Shown: positions 8,040 to 17,402, counted from the stretch's first letter. The stretch: 64,000 nt of DNA from DATJFQ01 sp035492775 (GCA_035492775.1 DATJIW010000031.1:62001-126000), one strand, 5' to 3'. Made by a program: numbers and translations. Notes: a model not told the origin generated them from the letters alone.

Positions 8040-8653
8040 GCGTCCCTCAATTGCGCGCGAAGGTTTTCACGCGCGCGCGCCAGCCGTGATTTCACGGTTC
8101 CCACAGCGATTTGGAGTGAATAGCCGATTTCTTCGTAGCTCAGACCGTCGAGTTCGCGCAGCACGAGCGCGGTCTTTTGATCGAACGGCAGACCGTCGAG
8201 CGCGGTACGGATCCGCTCCGCGAGCTGCTTCTGGCCGAGCAGCCGGTCGGGCGACGCGCCCGGCGTCGTTTCCGGCAGGTCGCCATGATCCTGGATGTGT
8301 TGATCGAGCGAGACCTGCTGGGAACGATGGCGCCGCCGCCACCAGCGCTGGCGGTTACGGGCCTGGTTGACCACAATTCTGTATATCCAGGTACGGAGGC
8401 TGGAACGGCCGCGGAAGGTGTGAATGGTCCGGAACACCCGGAGAAACACTTCCTGCGAGAGATCGAGCGCCTCGTTGTGGTCGTTCAGCAGGTTGAGCGA
8501 CAACTGATAGACCATGCGCTGGTGCTCGCTGACCAGCTGGGCGCAGGCCTCTTCGTCACGCGCGATGCAACGCTGGATGAGGGCGGCTTCCTTTCCGCCG
8601 ACATCCGACCATGTAATGGCTCGAACCTGCTTCACCGACAGCTCTTCCGCCAT
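8036..8653 (-). CDS. ECF-type RNA polymerase sigma factor (RpoE-like)
   Basis: 205 residues with sigma region 2 (YQLSLNLLNDHNEALDLSQEVFLRVFRTI, followed by SSLRTWIYRIVVNQARNRQRW) and region 4 (LDGLSYEEIGYSLQIAVGTVKSRLARAR) helix-turn-helix. It directs RNA polymerase to ECF promoters. The next gene, overlapping by four bases, is its probable anti-sigma factor. A promoter with GGAACTT and TCTAA at 16-base spacing lies 18 bases upstream of the ATG, implying autoregulation. The 20-residue N-terminal extension before region 2 is normal. It is one of two ECF factors in this window, the other at 31858. Confidence 0.92.
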   Translation of the reverse strand: MAEELSVKQVRAITWSDVGGKEAALIQRCIARDEEACAQLVSEHQRMVYQLSLNLLNDHNEALDLSQEVFLRVFRTIHTFRGRSSLRTWIYRIVVNQARNRQRWWRRRHRSQQVSLDQHIQDHGDLPETTPGASPDRLLGQKQLAERIRTALDGLPFDQKTALVLRELDGLSYEEIGYSLQIAVGTVKSRLARARENLRAQLRDA

Positions 8654-8671
8654 TGTATCCCGCCTGAAACG

Positions 8672-8699
8672 TTAGATCCCGGGGGTGGCGGAAAGTTCC
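8672..8699 (-). promoter_or_regulatory. ECF-type promoter of the sigma/anti-sigma operon
   Basis: On the minus strand GGAACTT (8699-8693), a 16-base spacer and TCTAA (8676-8672) match the RpoE-type promoter closely. It precedes the ECF sigma ATG (8653), so the sigma factor probably drives its own gene. Confidence 0.75.
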
Positions 8700-8736
8700 C
8701 GGAAAGCACACCCCGGGCACCCGGCGGCAGCCGCGG

Positions 8737-8745
8737 TGCTACCAT
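8737..8745 (+). promoter_or_regulatory. Extended -10 promoter of the TPR gene
   Basis: TGCTACCAT is an extended -10-like box 12 bases before ATG 8758, with no ribosome binding site between. It lies within the intergenic space that also holds the divergent ECF promoter. Confidence 0.4.
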
Positions 8746-8757
8746 CGACGACGTCCC

Positions 8758-10137
8758 ATGAAACGCCTGATTGCCGGGATCACGCTGCTGGTGCTGACCA
8801 CGGGCGGGGTGTACGGCTACATGGTGAGCCGGCGCGAACGCACCTACAACGTGCTCGTGACGCAAGGGGAAGCCGCCCTGGCGGCCGACAACATGTCGTC
8901 GGCCGTCGAGGCCTTCAGCGGCGCGATCGCGCTCAAGCCCGACGCGATGCTCGGGCACTTGAAACGAGGTGAGGCCTACCGCCGGCGGGGCGAGATGGAC
9001 GCAGCCGAACGCGATCTGCTGCGTGCGGCCGAACTCGACCCGACCGCGACGCGGCCGCAGGAAGAGCTCGGCGACGTCGCGATCGCTCAGAAACATTACG
9101 GCGCCGCGGCCGACCGGTATCGCGCCTACGTGCGGATCGACGATCGTGCTCCCCGCGTGTTGTACAAGCTCGCCTATGCCGAGTACAACGCGGGACGGCC
9201 GTCGGCCGCCCTCGATCCGCTGCAGAAGGCCCTGGGCATGGACGATCGCCTGGCGGAGGGCTATTACCTCCTCGGGCTCTGCCAGCGTGCGCTGCAGCGC
9301 CTGGAACCGGCGCGCAGTGCGTTCGAGCATGCGCTTTCGATCCAACCGACGCTGTTTCGCGCGCGCGAAGAGCTGGCCGATCTCTATGGCGTGCAGGGCA
9401 AAACGGAAAAGCGTCTCGATCAGCTCGAAGCGCTGGCCGCGCTGGATCCCGGGTCCGGCCGCGCCGTCGCGTTGGGCCTCGCATACGCGAGGGCCGGGCA
9501 GGTCGATCGCGCGGTGCTGACGCTTGCGCGTGCGTCAGAGCGATACAGCGATCAGCAGGACGCCTACCTCGCGCTCGGCCGCGTCTGGCTGCAGGTTGCG
9601 CAGGAGCGCGGGGACCACATCGCGCTCAGCAAGGCAATGGGCGCTCTTGAAAGTGCGATGTCAGCCGACAATTCCGAGGCGCAGGCGCTCTTCGGCCGGG
9701 CGCTGCTGCTCGCACACGATGCCCAATCCGCGGAGCGTATGCTGCTGGACGCCACCAGTCGGCGTCCCGTCGATCCGGCGACCTATACCGTGCTCGCCGA
9801 GGCTGCCGAAAAGGTCGGACACCATGACGTTGCGCGCGAGGCGCTGCTCGATCATCTCGCGCTCGACCCGGGAACGGACTCTCATCGAACGGCCGCGGAG
9901 GACGCCAGGATTGCCATGCTGTCGCTTCGGTTGAACGATCCGGCGTCGGCCGCACGCTATTTTCTCGCCGCGGCGGACGCTGCAAACGATCCCGCGTATC
10001 TGGCCCGCGCCGCCGACGCGCAATTCCGATCGGGAGCACCGTCTGCGGCCCGCGCCACCGCCCAGCGCGCGCTCGAACGCGATCCGCACAACGCCATTGC
10101 GCTCGGGATCAAGAAGCGAACGGGGGGGACGACCTGA
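8758..10137 (+). CDS. Membrane-anchored tetratricopeptide repeat protein
   Basis: 459 residues. One N-terminal membrane helix (about residues 4-22) is followed by repeated 34-residue TPR units over almost the entire length, recognisable from patterns such as GHLKRGEAYRRRGEMDAAER, EGYYLLGLCQRALQRLEPAR and AQALFGRALLLAHDAQSAER, with Ala/Leu/Tyr spacing typical of TPR helices. It is probably an envelope scaffold or adaptor with a periplasmic TPR superhelix. It stands alone between a divergent ECF operon and a convergent regulator; its start ATG is preceded by an extended -10 box. The sequence does not show which partner it binds. The TPR identification is firm, the biological role unknown. Confidence 0.8.
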   Translation: MKRLIAGITLLVLTTGGVYGYMVSRRERTYNVLVTQGEAALAADNMSSAVEAFSGAIALKPDAMLGHLKRGEAYRRRGEMDAAERDLLRAAELDPTATRPQEELGDVAIAQKHYGAAADRYRAYVRIDDRAPRVLYKLAYAEYNAGRPSAALDPLQKALGMDDRLAEGYYLLGLCQRALQRLEPARSAFEHALSIQPTLFRAREELADLYGVQGKTEKRLDQLEALAALDPGSGRAVALGLAYARAGQVDRAVLTLARASERYSDQQDAYLALGRVWLQVAQERGDHIALSKAMGALESAMSADNSEAQALFGRALLLAHDAQSAERMLLDATSRRPVDPATYTVLAEAAEKVGHHDVAREALLDHLALDPGTDSHRTAAEDARIAMLSLRLNDPASAARYFLAAADAANDPAYLARAADAQFRSGAPSAARATAQRALERDPHNAIALGIKKRTGGTT

Positions 10138-10158
10138 TCCGCGCACAGCCCATATCCG

Positions 10159-13100
10159 CTAGGCCGGACCGGACAGCCCGAGCCGTTTCAGCATTTTGTT
10201 CAGACCCTGCCTGCTGACCCCGAGCTGCGCCGCCGCCAGCCCTTTGCGCCCAGCCGCACGCGCCAGTGCGGCCTCGACGAACCGGCGCTCGAACTCGAGC
10301 CTGGCTTCATCGAATGCGATCACCGATCGGACGACGGTCTGCGCGATCCGCGCCGGCAGCAGGGATATCGGCACGCGGCCTCGGGCCGGCGCCTGCACCG
10401 CGAGCGCTGCCAGCACGTTCTGCAGCTCTCGCACGTTGCCCGGCCACGAGTATCGCGCCAGCGCCAGCAGCAGTTCCGACCCGAGCGTCGCGCGCGTCCC
10501 GACGCGTGCGGCGGCCTCGCGCCAGATCCGCTCCGCCAGCGCCGGAATTTCGTCCGCTCGATCGCGAAGCGGCGGGACGGAGATTCGTATCACGTCGAGG
10601 CGGAACCGGAGGTCGGCCCGGAATCGTCCGGCGTCGGCCTCGGATTCGAGCGGCCGATTCGTGGCCGCCACGATCCTCACGTCCACACGCCTCGGCATGT
10701 TCTCCCCTACGCGGCGCACTTCTCCTTCCTGCAGAACCCGCAGCAGCTTGGCCTGTGCCCTCGGCGACAGCTCCGCGACTTCGTCCAGGAACAGCGTGCC
10801 CTGGTCCGCCTCCTCGAAGAGGCCTGCTCTCTCCCCCGTCGCGCCGGTGAACGCGCCGCGCGCGTGCCCGAAGAGTTCCGCTTCGAGGAGATCCTCGGTC
10901 AACGCAGCACAGTTCACAGCACAGAACCGGCGCGACCGTCGAGGACCGCGCGCGTGAATGGCGCGCGCGACGAGTTCCTTCCCGCTGCCGCTCTCTCCTT
11001 CGATGAGGACGGGGAATGGCGCTCCGCTGGCGCGGGCGATCAACACGCGAAGCTGCTCTGCCGCAGGTCCCGAACCAAGCGATCCGTCGGGGGAGTCAAA
11101 CCGGACGATGGCCGGCGCAGGACTGTTCAGCCCGGCGATCGCCGGCGCGAGCGCAGCAGCCGCGCAGCGCAGGAACTCGCGCACGCGGGATTGCGCGGGC
11201 GTGCGGCCCGCTGCCCATCGCGCCGCGACGCACCCGATCGTTGTCCCGCCTGCCCGGACCGCTTCGGCCGCTTCGGCAATCAAGCCGGGTGCGAACGAGC
11301 CGCGGCCCGCATGGACCGTGACCCGCGCAAGCGCCGTCCCCGGCCACGGGCGTCCTTCTGCCGCGACTTGACGAAGCCGATCGGCCGTCCATGCTGCGGC
11401 CGAACACGCGCCGAGTGCCTCCTGGACGTAGCGAACCACCGCGGCGACCGCCTGCTCATCATCTGCGGCAGCTTCGGTCAGACCGACCATCACTTCGAGG
11501 GTCTCGGCTTGAGGAGGCGTCGCCACGACGAACGGCTCCGTTCTGTTCAGGATCTCGCGCAGATCGTCCGCGCGGGCAGCCGGGAGCCGGGCGGCAGCCG
11601 CGACCAGGCGACGGCGCCGGGCAGCGTCACGAGCAGTCGCGGGCGCTGTCGCGACCCGCACGGCCAACGCGAGCAGCACCAGGGCCCGGTCGCGCGAGCG
11701 TTTCGCGGCCGCGAGTGCCGCAGCGGCGGCGCGCGTAGCGGCGTCCAGCTCCCCCATGGCGTGATGGATCTGGGCGAGGATGGCGTGTGCTTCGAACACC
11801 CGATCGGGAGGGGTGTCGTCCGTCAGTACGGCGCGCGCCGATGCTGCGGCGGCGGCGAGATCGCGGCCTCGAAGCTGGAGGCGGGCCATGACAAGCAGTC
11901 CGAGCGGCGTGCGTTCCGCTCCATACGTGCCCACGATTTCCGCGGCGCGATCCCAGTCGTCCGCCCGCCGGAATGCGTCGGCGAGCACCGCCGCCGCGTC
12001 GCGCCGGACGGAGGCGTCCTGGTGCACGAGCGCCGTCCGGCAAGCGGCCTCTGCTTCGGCGCGCCGGCCGGCGAGCACGTGCGTCCGCGCGATAGCGAGG
12101 ATCACTTGCGCGTCGACGTCGCCGGATTGAAGATCGCGCGCGCGCTCGTACGCTTCGCGTGCTGCGGCGGTCCGGCCGCGCCGGAGGAGCAGGTCGCCCA
12201 GCGCGATACAGCCGGTGGCAGCCGCTCGCGAGACGCCGCGTGCCGCCAGCGCACCGACGCACTTGCGCAGCAGCCGCTCGGCGCGGGCATGGCGTCCGGC
12301 GGCAGCGACCGCTTGCGCAGCCTGCATCACGCGCATGAGCCGCCGCACGCCGCCGCCTTCGCTGACACGCTCCCCTCTGGCGACTGGCGCGGGTAGTCTG
12401 TAGTGTGGTGCGGTCTCGTGTACGACAACGGCGCGGTGGACGGGATCTCGAGCCAGCCGCGCCAGCAACGCGCCAGGCCAGCCGCGCGACCGCTGAATCG
12501 CGATCTGAATTTCGGATTCGTCCGGCCCGTACTCGGGATCTCTGTACACCATGCTCCTCATCTCCGCGACAGTAAGGGGTGTGAGCGGTATGGCACACGT
12601 TTCACGAACCGGCTCGCGCGTAAACCGCAGCCACACGTGTCGCGCCCCGCCACTCGTGCCTGCGTGCGCGAGCAACGACGGGAGGCTCGCGTCGTCCTGG
12701 AGCCAATCGATGACGCAGTAGTGGCGCCTGCGCGGGTGGATTGCACTTGACCCAATCCGGCTGTCGGTTACGACAAACCCCGCCATGCGCGCCGCGCGCG
12801 CGAGGACGTATCTTGCCGACCGCAGTCCTGCTCCGACTGCACCAGAGACCGTGACGCAGGTCACGCCCGGCGGCCCCCCGCTTTCGAGGGCACACCGGAC
12901 GGCATCGATTGCGCCCCGCGGAACGAGACGCCAGCCGACCGCGCGAACCCTGGCGCTCTCGGGACGGTCGACAGCGGCCCGAACGTGACGTTCGGCCGCC
13001 GAAGCCGTCAAATCGATCCCCCGAGCACGAAGGAATCGGACCAGGTGCAGCGCCAGGACACGCGACCCACCTCCTGCGTCGAGCGGAGGACGCGCTGCGT

Positions 13101-13314
13101 GCACCTCGAACCACGAGTCCCCCGCGAGCCCGTAGTCCACGAGCGGTACGAGCAGCGGATGACATAACGAGGCAAGCGCATCGCATGTGTCGAACCGCGA
13201 GGACAGCAGATGCCGCGGGGGGTCACGGTCGATCGCGAGCCGCACGATCTCGCCGGTTGCGAGATCGACGACTTCTCGGCCGTCCAGAAGAAAGCGGTCC
13301 GCGAACAGTGCCAT
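10159..13314 (-). CDS. Large sigma-54-dependent activator: degenerate kinase/NTPase N-terminus, TPR, GAF, AAA+, Fis-type HTH
   Basis: 1051 residues, about twice the size of a usual enhancer-binding protein. N-terminal ~150 residues vaguely resemble a worn Ser/Thr kinase lobe. Then comes a P-loop-like sequence SGAVGAGLRSA in which the Walker lysine is Leu, hinting at an inactivated STAND-type NTPase. Residues about 330-620 are TPR-like Ala/Arg-rich helices, followed by a GAF-like domain (about 630-745). The C-terminal AAA+ module is intact: GESGSGKE near residue 770, GAFTGA near 820 (sigma-54 contact), GTLFLDE Walker B, arginine-rich sensor region, and a final helix-turn-helix (AAAQLGVSRQGLNKMLKRL). 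ATG 13314 is chosen because an upstream in-frame extension would run into the aroC promoter. The target genes are unknown. Remote homology of the N-terminal parts is inference. Confidence 0.85.
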   Translation of the reverse strand: MALFADRFLLDGREVVDLATGEIVRLAIDRDPPRHLLSSRFDTCDALASLCHPLLVPLVDYGLAGDSWFEVHAARPPLDAGGGSRVLALHLVRFLRARGIDLTASAAERHVRAAVDRPESARVRAVGWRLVPRGAIDAVRCALESGGPPGVTCVTVSGAVGAGLRSARYVLARAARMAGFVVTDSRIGSSAIHPRRRHYCVIDWLQDDASLPSLLAHAGTSGGARHVWLRFTREPVRETCAIPLTPLTVAEMRSMVYRDPEYGPDESEIQIAIQRSRGWPGALLARLARDPVHRAVVVHETAPHYRLPAPVARGERVSEGGGVRRLMRVMQAAQAVAAAGRHARAERLLRKCVGALAARGVSRAAATGCIALGDLLLRRGRTAAAREAYERARDLQSGDVDAQVILAIARTHVLAGRRAEAEAACRTALVHQDASVRRDAAAVLADAFRRADDWDRAAEIVGTYGAERTPLGLLVMARLQLRGRDLAAAAASARAVLTDDTPPDRVFEAHAILAQIHHAMGELDAATRAAAAALAAAKRSRDRALVLLALAVRVATAPATARDAARRRRLVAAAARLPAARADDLREILNRTEPFVVATPPQAETLEVMVGLTEAAADDEQAVAAVVRYVQEALGACSAAAWTADRLRQVAAEGRPWPGTALARVTVHAGRGSFAPGLIAEAAEAVRAGGTTIGCVAARWAAGRTPAQSRVREFLRCAAAALAPAIAGLNSPAPAIVRFDSPDGSLGSGPAAEQLRVLIARASGAPFPVLIEGESGSGKELVARAIHARGPRRSRRFCAVNCAALTEDLLEAELFGHARGAFTGATGERAGLFEEADQGTLFLDEVAELSPRAQAKLLRVLQEGEVRRVGENMPRRVDVRIVAATNRPLESEADAGRFRADLRFRLDVIRISVPPLRDRADEIPALAERIWREAAARVGTRATLGSELLLALARYSWPGNVRELQNVLAALAVQAPARGRVPISLLPARIAQTVVRSVIAFDEARLEFERRFVEAALARAAGRKGLAAAQLGVSRQGLNKMLKRLGLSGPA

Positions 13315-13415
13315 CGTTGCTCGCCTGCGCGGTTGCAAGAGGATCTCCGCCGCGGAAACGGCTGAAATCGCCCGCCGGCGCGTCGGCGCGCCTGCCGGAT
13401 CGCGCAGAAACTTCG

Positions 13416-13421
13416 TATACA
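13416..13421 (+). promoter_or_regulatory. -10 box of the aroC operon
   Basis: TATACA followed by AT; the aroC ATG (13433) begins 11 bases downstream with no Shine-Dalgarno sequence, suggesting a nearly leaderless transcript. Confidence 0.4.
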
Positions 13422-13432
13422 ATTTCGCGTCG

Positions 13433-14644
13433 ATGCTGCGTTTTCTCACCGCGGGGGAATCGCACGGCCGCGCGCTCGTCGTCATTCTCGAAGGGTTGCC
13501 CGCTGGCTTGTCGATCGATTCCGATGCCGTTGCGCATGAATTGCGCAGGCGCCAGGGCGGCTACGGGCGCGGACGACGGATGGAGATCGAATCCGATCGC
13601 GCAGACATCATCTCGGGAGTCCGGGCTGGCGAAACGCTCGGCGGTCCGGTGGCCATGTTGATCGAAAACCGCGACTGGCCGAATTGGCAGTACACGATGC
13701 GTCAGACGGTGGAGGCGCCAGCCGACGCCGGCGGAGCGCGGCGCGCGCCGGTAACGCGGCCGCGGCCCGGTCACGCGGATCTCGCCGGCGGAGCAAAATA
13801 CGAACGGGACGACCTCCGCGATGTGCTCGAGCGTGCGAGCGCGCGGGAGACGGCTGCGCGCGTGGCCGCCGGCGCGCTCGCGCGGCAACTGCTCGGCCGC
13901 GCCGGAATCAGCCTGGCCAGCCACGTATTTCGGATCGGCAGCATCGGTGTTGCCGATCCTGCGTCGGTCACGTTCGAGGAGGCGGCTGCTCTCGATCCCG
14001 ACGGACCGATCAGGTGCGCGGATGCCTCGATCGAGCAGGCGATGATTGCCGAGATCGATCGCGCCCGCGCGGGAGGCGACACGCTCGGCGGCGCGTTCGA
14101 AGTCATCGCAACGGGAGTTCCCGTCGGGCTCGGCAGCTACGTGCAGTGGGACCGGAAGCTCGACGGCAAGCTCGCGCAGGCGCTGATGTCGATCCCCGCG
14201 ATCAAAGCGGTCGGGATTGGCGTCGGACCGCTGACCGCCGAACGGCCGGGATCGGCAGTCCACGATGAGATCGTCCGCGCCAGCGACACGCGCCGCGCGA
14301 CCGGCATCGCAAGGCCGACGAACAACGCCGGAGGGCTCGAGGGCGGCGTCACGAACGGCGAGGACGTCCGTGCGTCGGCGTACATGAAACCGATTTCGAC
14401 GCTCATGAAGCCGCTGCGATCGATAGATCTCACGACGATGGAGGCGGCGCCCGCAGCGATCGAGCGCAGCGACGTCTGCGCCGTGCCGGCGGCAGCCGTC
14501 GTCGGCGAAGCGATGGTGGCGCTCGTGCTCGCGGACGCGCTCCTGGAACGGTTCGGCGGGGACTCCATTCAGGCACTGACACGGGCGATGCAGTCGACCG
14601 ACGCGCAGCTCCGCCGTCGTTTCGCGCCGTCACCGTCACGATGA
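13433..14644 (+). CDS. aroC: Chorismate synthase
   Basis: 403 residues. It converts EPSP to chorismate, the last common step of aromatic biosynthesis, using reduced FMN. Motifs: MLRFLTAGESHG at the start, GRRMEIESD with the phosphate-binding arginines, SGVRAGETLGGP, RPRPGHADLAGG, EVIATGVPVGLG, and near the end RATGIARPTNNAGGLEGGVTNGED. ATG 13433 matches the conserved family N-terminus exactly. The next gene (def) overlaps its stop by four bases (ATGA, 14641-14644), starting a nine-gene overlapping run. It is divergent from the large sigma-54 activator. It lies 10 kb from aroDE-trpE, so the pathway is split between at least two loci. Confidence 0.97.
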   Translation: MLRFLTAGESHGRALVVILEGLPAGLSIDSDAVAHELRRRQGGYGRGRRMEIESDRADIISGVRAGETLGGPVAMLIENRDWPNWQYTMRQTVEAPADAGGARRAPVTRPRPGHADLAGGAKYERDDLRDVLERASARETAARVAAGALARQLLGRAGISLASHVFRIGSIGVADPASVTFEEAAALDPDGPIRCADASIEQAMIAEIDRARAGGDTLGGAFEVIATGVPVGLGSYVQWDRKLDGKLAQALMSIPAIKAVGIGVGPLTAERPGSAVHDEIVRASDTRRATGIARPTNNAGGLEGGVTNGEDVRASAYMKPISTLMKPLRSIDLTTMEAAPAAIERSDVCAVPAAAVVGEAMVALVLADALLERFGGDSIQALTRAMQSTDAQLRRRFAPSPSR

Positions 14645-15150
14645 TCCGCCCGATCCTCCGCTACGGAGATCGCCTGCTTCACCAGCGTGCGCGCGAGGTC
14701 ACCGTCTTCGACGACGGGCTCCATCGCCTGATCGACGACATGATCGAGTCCATGTACGCAGCGCCGGGAATCGGGCTCGCGGCGACCCAGGTCGGCGAAC
14801 TCGTCCGGGTATGCGTCGTCGATCTGTCGGTCGGCCGGAACGCCGCCGACCTGATTGTGCTCGTCAATCCCGAGTTCGTGGAGCGCGATGGCACGCAGTT
14901 CGAGGACGAAGGCTGCCTGAGCGCCCCGGGCTTCAACGCCACCGTCGTCCGCCCGGCGCGCGTCGTCGTGAAAGCGCTCGATCGCGACGGCGAGCCTTTT
15001 ACGAAAGAAGGTACCGGGCTACTCGCGAGGGCGTTCCAGCACGAGATCGATCACCTGGACGGCATCGTGTTCATCGACCGCCTGCGGGGGATCAAACGCG
15101 ATCTCATCGTCCGGCGCATCAGCAAGCTGCGAAAGACAGGGAAGTGGTAA
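14641..15150 (+). CDS. def: Peptide deformylase
   Basis: 169 residues. It removes the N-formyl group from new polypeptides and is a cytoplasmic Fe/Zn enzyme. All three signature motifs are present: GIGLAATQVG (43-52), EGCLSAPG (90-97, metal ligand Cys92) and QHEIDHLDG (133-141, metal ligands His134 and His138, catalytic Glu135). The second motif is EGCLSAPG rather than EGCLSVPG, a common variant. It overlaps aroC by four bases and is followed at once by fmt, the usual def-fmt pairing of formyl-methionine metabolism. Confidence 0.97.
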   Translation: MIRPILRYGDRLLHQRAREVTVFDDGLHRLIDDMIESMYAAPGIGLAATQVGELVRVCVVDLSVGRNAADLIVLVNPEFVERDGTQFEDEGCLSAPGFNATVVRPARVVVKALDRDGEPFTKEGTGLLARAFQHEIDHLDGIVFIDRLRGIKRDLIVRRISKLRKTGKW

Positions 15151-16088
15151 ACGCGCCGCTCCGGATCGTGTACTTCGGGACGCCCGCCTTCGCCGTCCCG
15201 TCCCTGGTAGCGCTGATTCGTTCGCGCCATCAGGTGCTGGCTGTCGTGTCGCAGCCCGATCGTCCGCGCGGCCGCGGACAGCACGTGCAAACGACGCCGA
15301 CGCACCAGGTGGCGGAAGCGCACGGCATTCCGGTTCTGCAGCCGCAGAAGATTCGCGAAGAGGCGTTCCTTTCAACGATTCGCGATTACGCGCCCGATCT
15401 CGGCGTTGTCGCGGCATTCGGGCGAATCTTGCCCGACGCGCTGCTCGCGATCCCGCGGCTGGGCATGATCAACGTGCACGCGTCGCTGCTGCCGAAATAT
15501 CGCGGCGCGGCGCCGATCCAGCGCGCCGTGCTCGCGGGCGAACGGGAGACCGGAGTTTCGATCATGCGCGTCGTGACTGAACTCGACGCCGGCCCGACAT
15601 TCGCGACGGCGGTGATCCCTATCGGCCCTGACGAGACGAGTGGCGACGTGGAAGCGCGCCTCGCCCTCCTCGGCGCCGAAACGCTGGTCCCCGTCGTGGA
15701 CGATCTTGCGGCCGGACGGGCGGTCGAAACGCCTCAGGACGACTCGCGCGCGACGCTCGCGCCCAAGGTGACGAAGGCCGAGAGCGAGATCGACTGGACC
15801 GCGCCGGCGCGCGTCGTCCACGACAAGGTCCGCGGTCTTCAGCCATGGCCGCTCGCGTCCACCCACCTGGCGGGGATCCGCTATGTCGTACGTCGCACTG
15901 AGCGTGTACTCGAACACTCCCGGACGCCGGGGTCGATTGTGCGGGCGGCGGGAGACGACCTCGTGGTCGCCTGTGGTGACGGCGCGCTCCGCATCCTCGA
16001 GATCCAACCCGAGGGGCGCCGGACAATGACGGCTCGCGAGTTCCTTGCCGGCAGACGGCTGACCGCCGGCGACCGGTTCGGACTGTGA
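15144..16088 (+). CDS. fmt: Methionyl-tRNA formyltransferase
   Basis: 314 residues. It formylates the initiator Met-tRNA using 10-formyl-tetrahydrofolate. It shows RIVYFGTPAFAVPSL at the N-terminus, the cofactor-binding HASLLPKYRGAAPIQ motif with the catalytic Asn/His region, and ELDAGP. The C-terminal tRNA-binding OB-like domain starts near residue 208. The GTG at 15144 is used as start: it overlaps the last seven bases of def, is preceded by AGGGAA, and gives the canonical family N-terminus. No ATG is available at a suitable place. rsmB follows with a four-base overlap (GTGA). Confidence 0.95.
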   Translation: MVNAPLRIVYFGTPAFAVPSLVALIRSRHQVLAVVSQPDRPRGRGQHVQTTPTHQVAEAHGIPVLQPQKIREEAFLSTIRDYAPDLGVVAAFGRILPDALLAIPRLGMINVHASLLPKYRGAAPIQRAVLAGERETGVSIMRVVTELDAGPTFATAVIPIGPDETSGDVEARLALLGAETLVPVVDDLAAGRAVETPQDDSRATLAPKVTKAESEIDWTAPARVVHDKVRGLQPWPLASTHLAGIRYVVRRTERVLEHSRTPGSIVRAAGDDLVVACGDGALRILEIQPEGRRTMTAREFLAGRRLTAGDRFGL

Positions 16089-17398
16089 TCGCGCCAGCAC
16101 GTTCGGCCGCCTACGCAACACTGATCGCAATCGAGCGTGGGCCGGTGGACCTCGCGTCGGCCCTCGCGCGGGCCAGGACCGGCGTGACCGACGAGCGTGA
16201 CCGGGCGCTCGCCGGCGAAATCGCGACAGGGACGCTTCGATGGCGTGCCGCCTTCGACCACGTGATCGCAGAGTTTGCGAACCGCCCTCTCAACCGCCTC
16301 GATCCCGAGGTCCTCACCATCCTTCGCCTCAGCCTGTTTCAGCTCCTGCACCTCGATCGTGTGCCCGCGGCGGCAATCGTGGACGACGCGGTGCAGATGG
16401 CGCGCAAGGCCGGGAAGACGAGCGCGGCGCCGTTCGTCAACGCGCTCTTGCGCCGTGCGTCGCGGGAGCGGCGAAATTTGCCTTTGCCGCGGCGTCCCGG
16501 TCAAGACGCTTCGGATGAAGACTGGGGCGCGTACCTCGCGATCTCGCTCGCGCATCCGCGTTGGCTCGTCGACCGCTGGGTCGCCCGCTACGGCCGCGAG
16601 GCGACCGAGGCGTGGGAGACGTTCGATAACTCCCCCGCCCCGTTGACCCTCCGCGCAAACACGCTGCGCATCTCGCGTGACGATCTGGCCGCCCGACTCC
16701 ACGACGCCGGCGTCGTCACCGAGCGGTGCACACGCGCACGCGACGGACTCGTCGTGCGCAGCGGCAACCCGCTCGCGACCGCGCTCGCTCATTCCGGAGC
16801 TTTCTTCATCCAGGACGAAGCGTCGCAGCTCGTCGCCGAGTTCGCCGATGCGCGGCCCGGCGAACGGGTCCTCGACGCCTGCGCTTCACCAGGCAACAAA
16901 ACGACCGCGATGGCGGCCCACATGCGCGACGATGGTGTCATCGTTGCGTGTGACGTCCGCGAACGACGCGTTCGCCTGCTGGACCGCACGATCCGGGAGT
17001 CCGGATCCCGCGCGGTTCGCATAGCCGCGCTGGACGCCTCGCGGCCGCTCCCCTTCGGGGCCGCCTTCGATCTCGTGCTGATCGACGCGCCCTGCTCCGG
17101 CCTGGGAGTCCTCCGCCGCGATCCGGACATCAAGTGGCGTCGGTCTTGGGAGGATCTGCCTCCTCTCGCGGCACTCCAGCGGCAGATGCTCGCAGCGGCC
17201 GCAGCCGTCGTGCGCCCGGGGGGCCGCATCGTGTATTCGACGTGTTCGAGCGAGCCCGACGAAAACGAGGACGTCGTTGCGGGATTCCTGGCAGAGACTC
17301 CCGGGTTCGAGAAGTCCGGCGACCCGCTGCGAACGCTGCCGTTCGGAGACGGGCTCGAGGCGTTCTACGCCTGCCGTCTGATTCGAGTAAACTGTTGA
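16085..17398 (+). CDS. rsmB: 16S rRNA m5C967 methyltransferase
   Basis: 437 residues with an N-terminal NusB-like RNA-binding domain (about 1-140) and a C-terminal class I methyltransferase of the RsmB/Nop2 family. Motifs are DACASPGNKTT (SAM binding, motif I), DAPCSGLGVLRRDPDIKW (motif IV with the proton-handling Cys) and YSTCSSEPDENE (motif VI with the catalytic Cys). It starts with GTG overlapping the fmt stop (GTGA, 16085-16088). The def-fmt-rsmB series is a widespread translation gene cluster. Confidence 0.95.
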   Translation: MIAPARSAAYATLIAIERGPVDLASALARARTGVTDERDRALAGEIATGTLRWRAAFDHVIAEFANRPLNRLDPEVLTILRLSLFQLLHLDRVPAAAIVDDAVQMARKAGKTSAAPFVNALLRRASRERRNLPLPRRPGQDASDEDWGAYLAISLAHPRWLVDRWVARYGREATEAWETFDNSPAPLTLRANTLRISRDDLAARLHDAGVVTERCTRARDGLVVRSGNPLATALAHSGAFFIQDEASQLVAEFADARPGERVLDACASPGNKTTAMAAHMRDDGVIVACDVRERRVRLLDRTIRESGSRAVRIAALDASRPLPFGAAFDLVLIDAPCSGLGVLRRDPDIKWRRSWEDLPPLAALQRQMLAAAAAVVRPGGRIVYSTCSSEPDENEDVVAGFLAETPGFEKSGDPLRTLPFGDGLEAFYACRLIRVNC

Positions 17399-17402
17399 AT
17401 TC

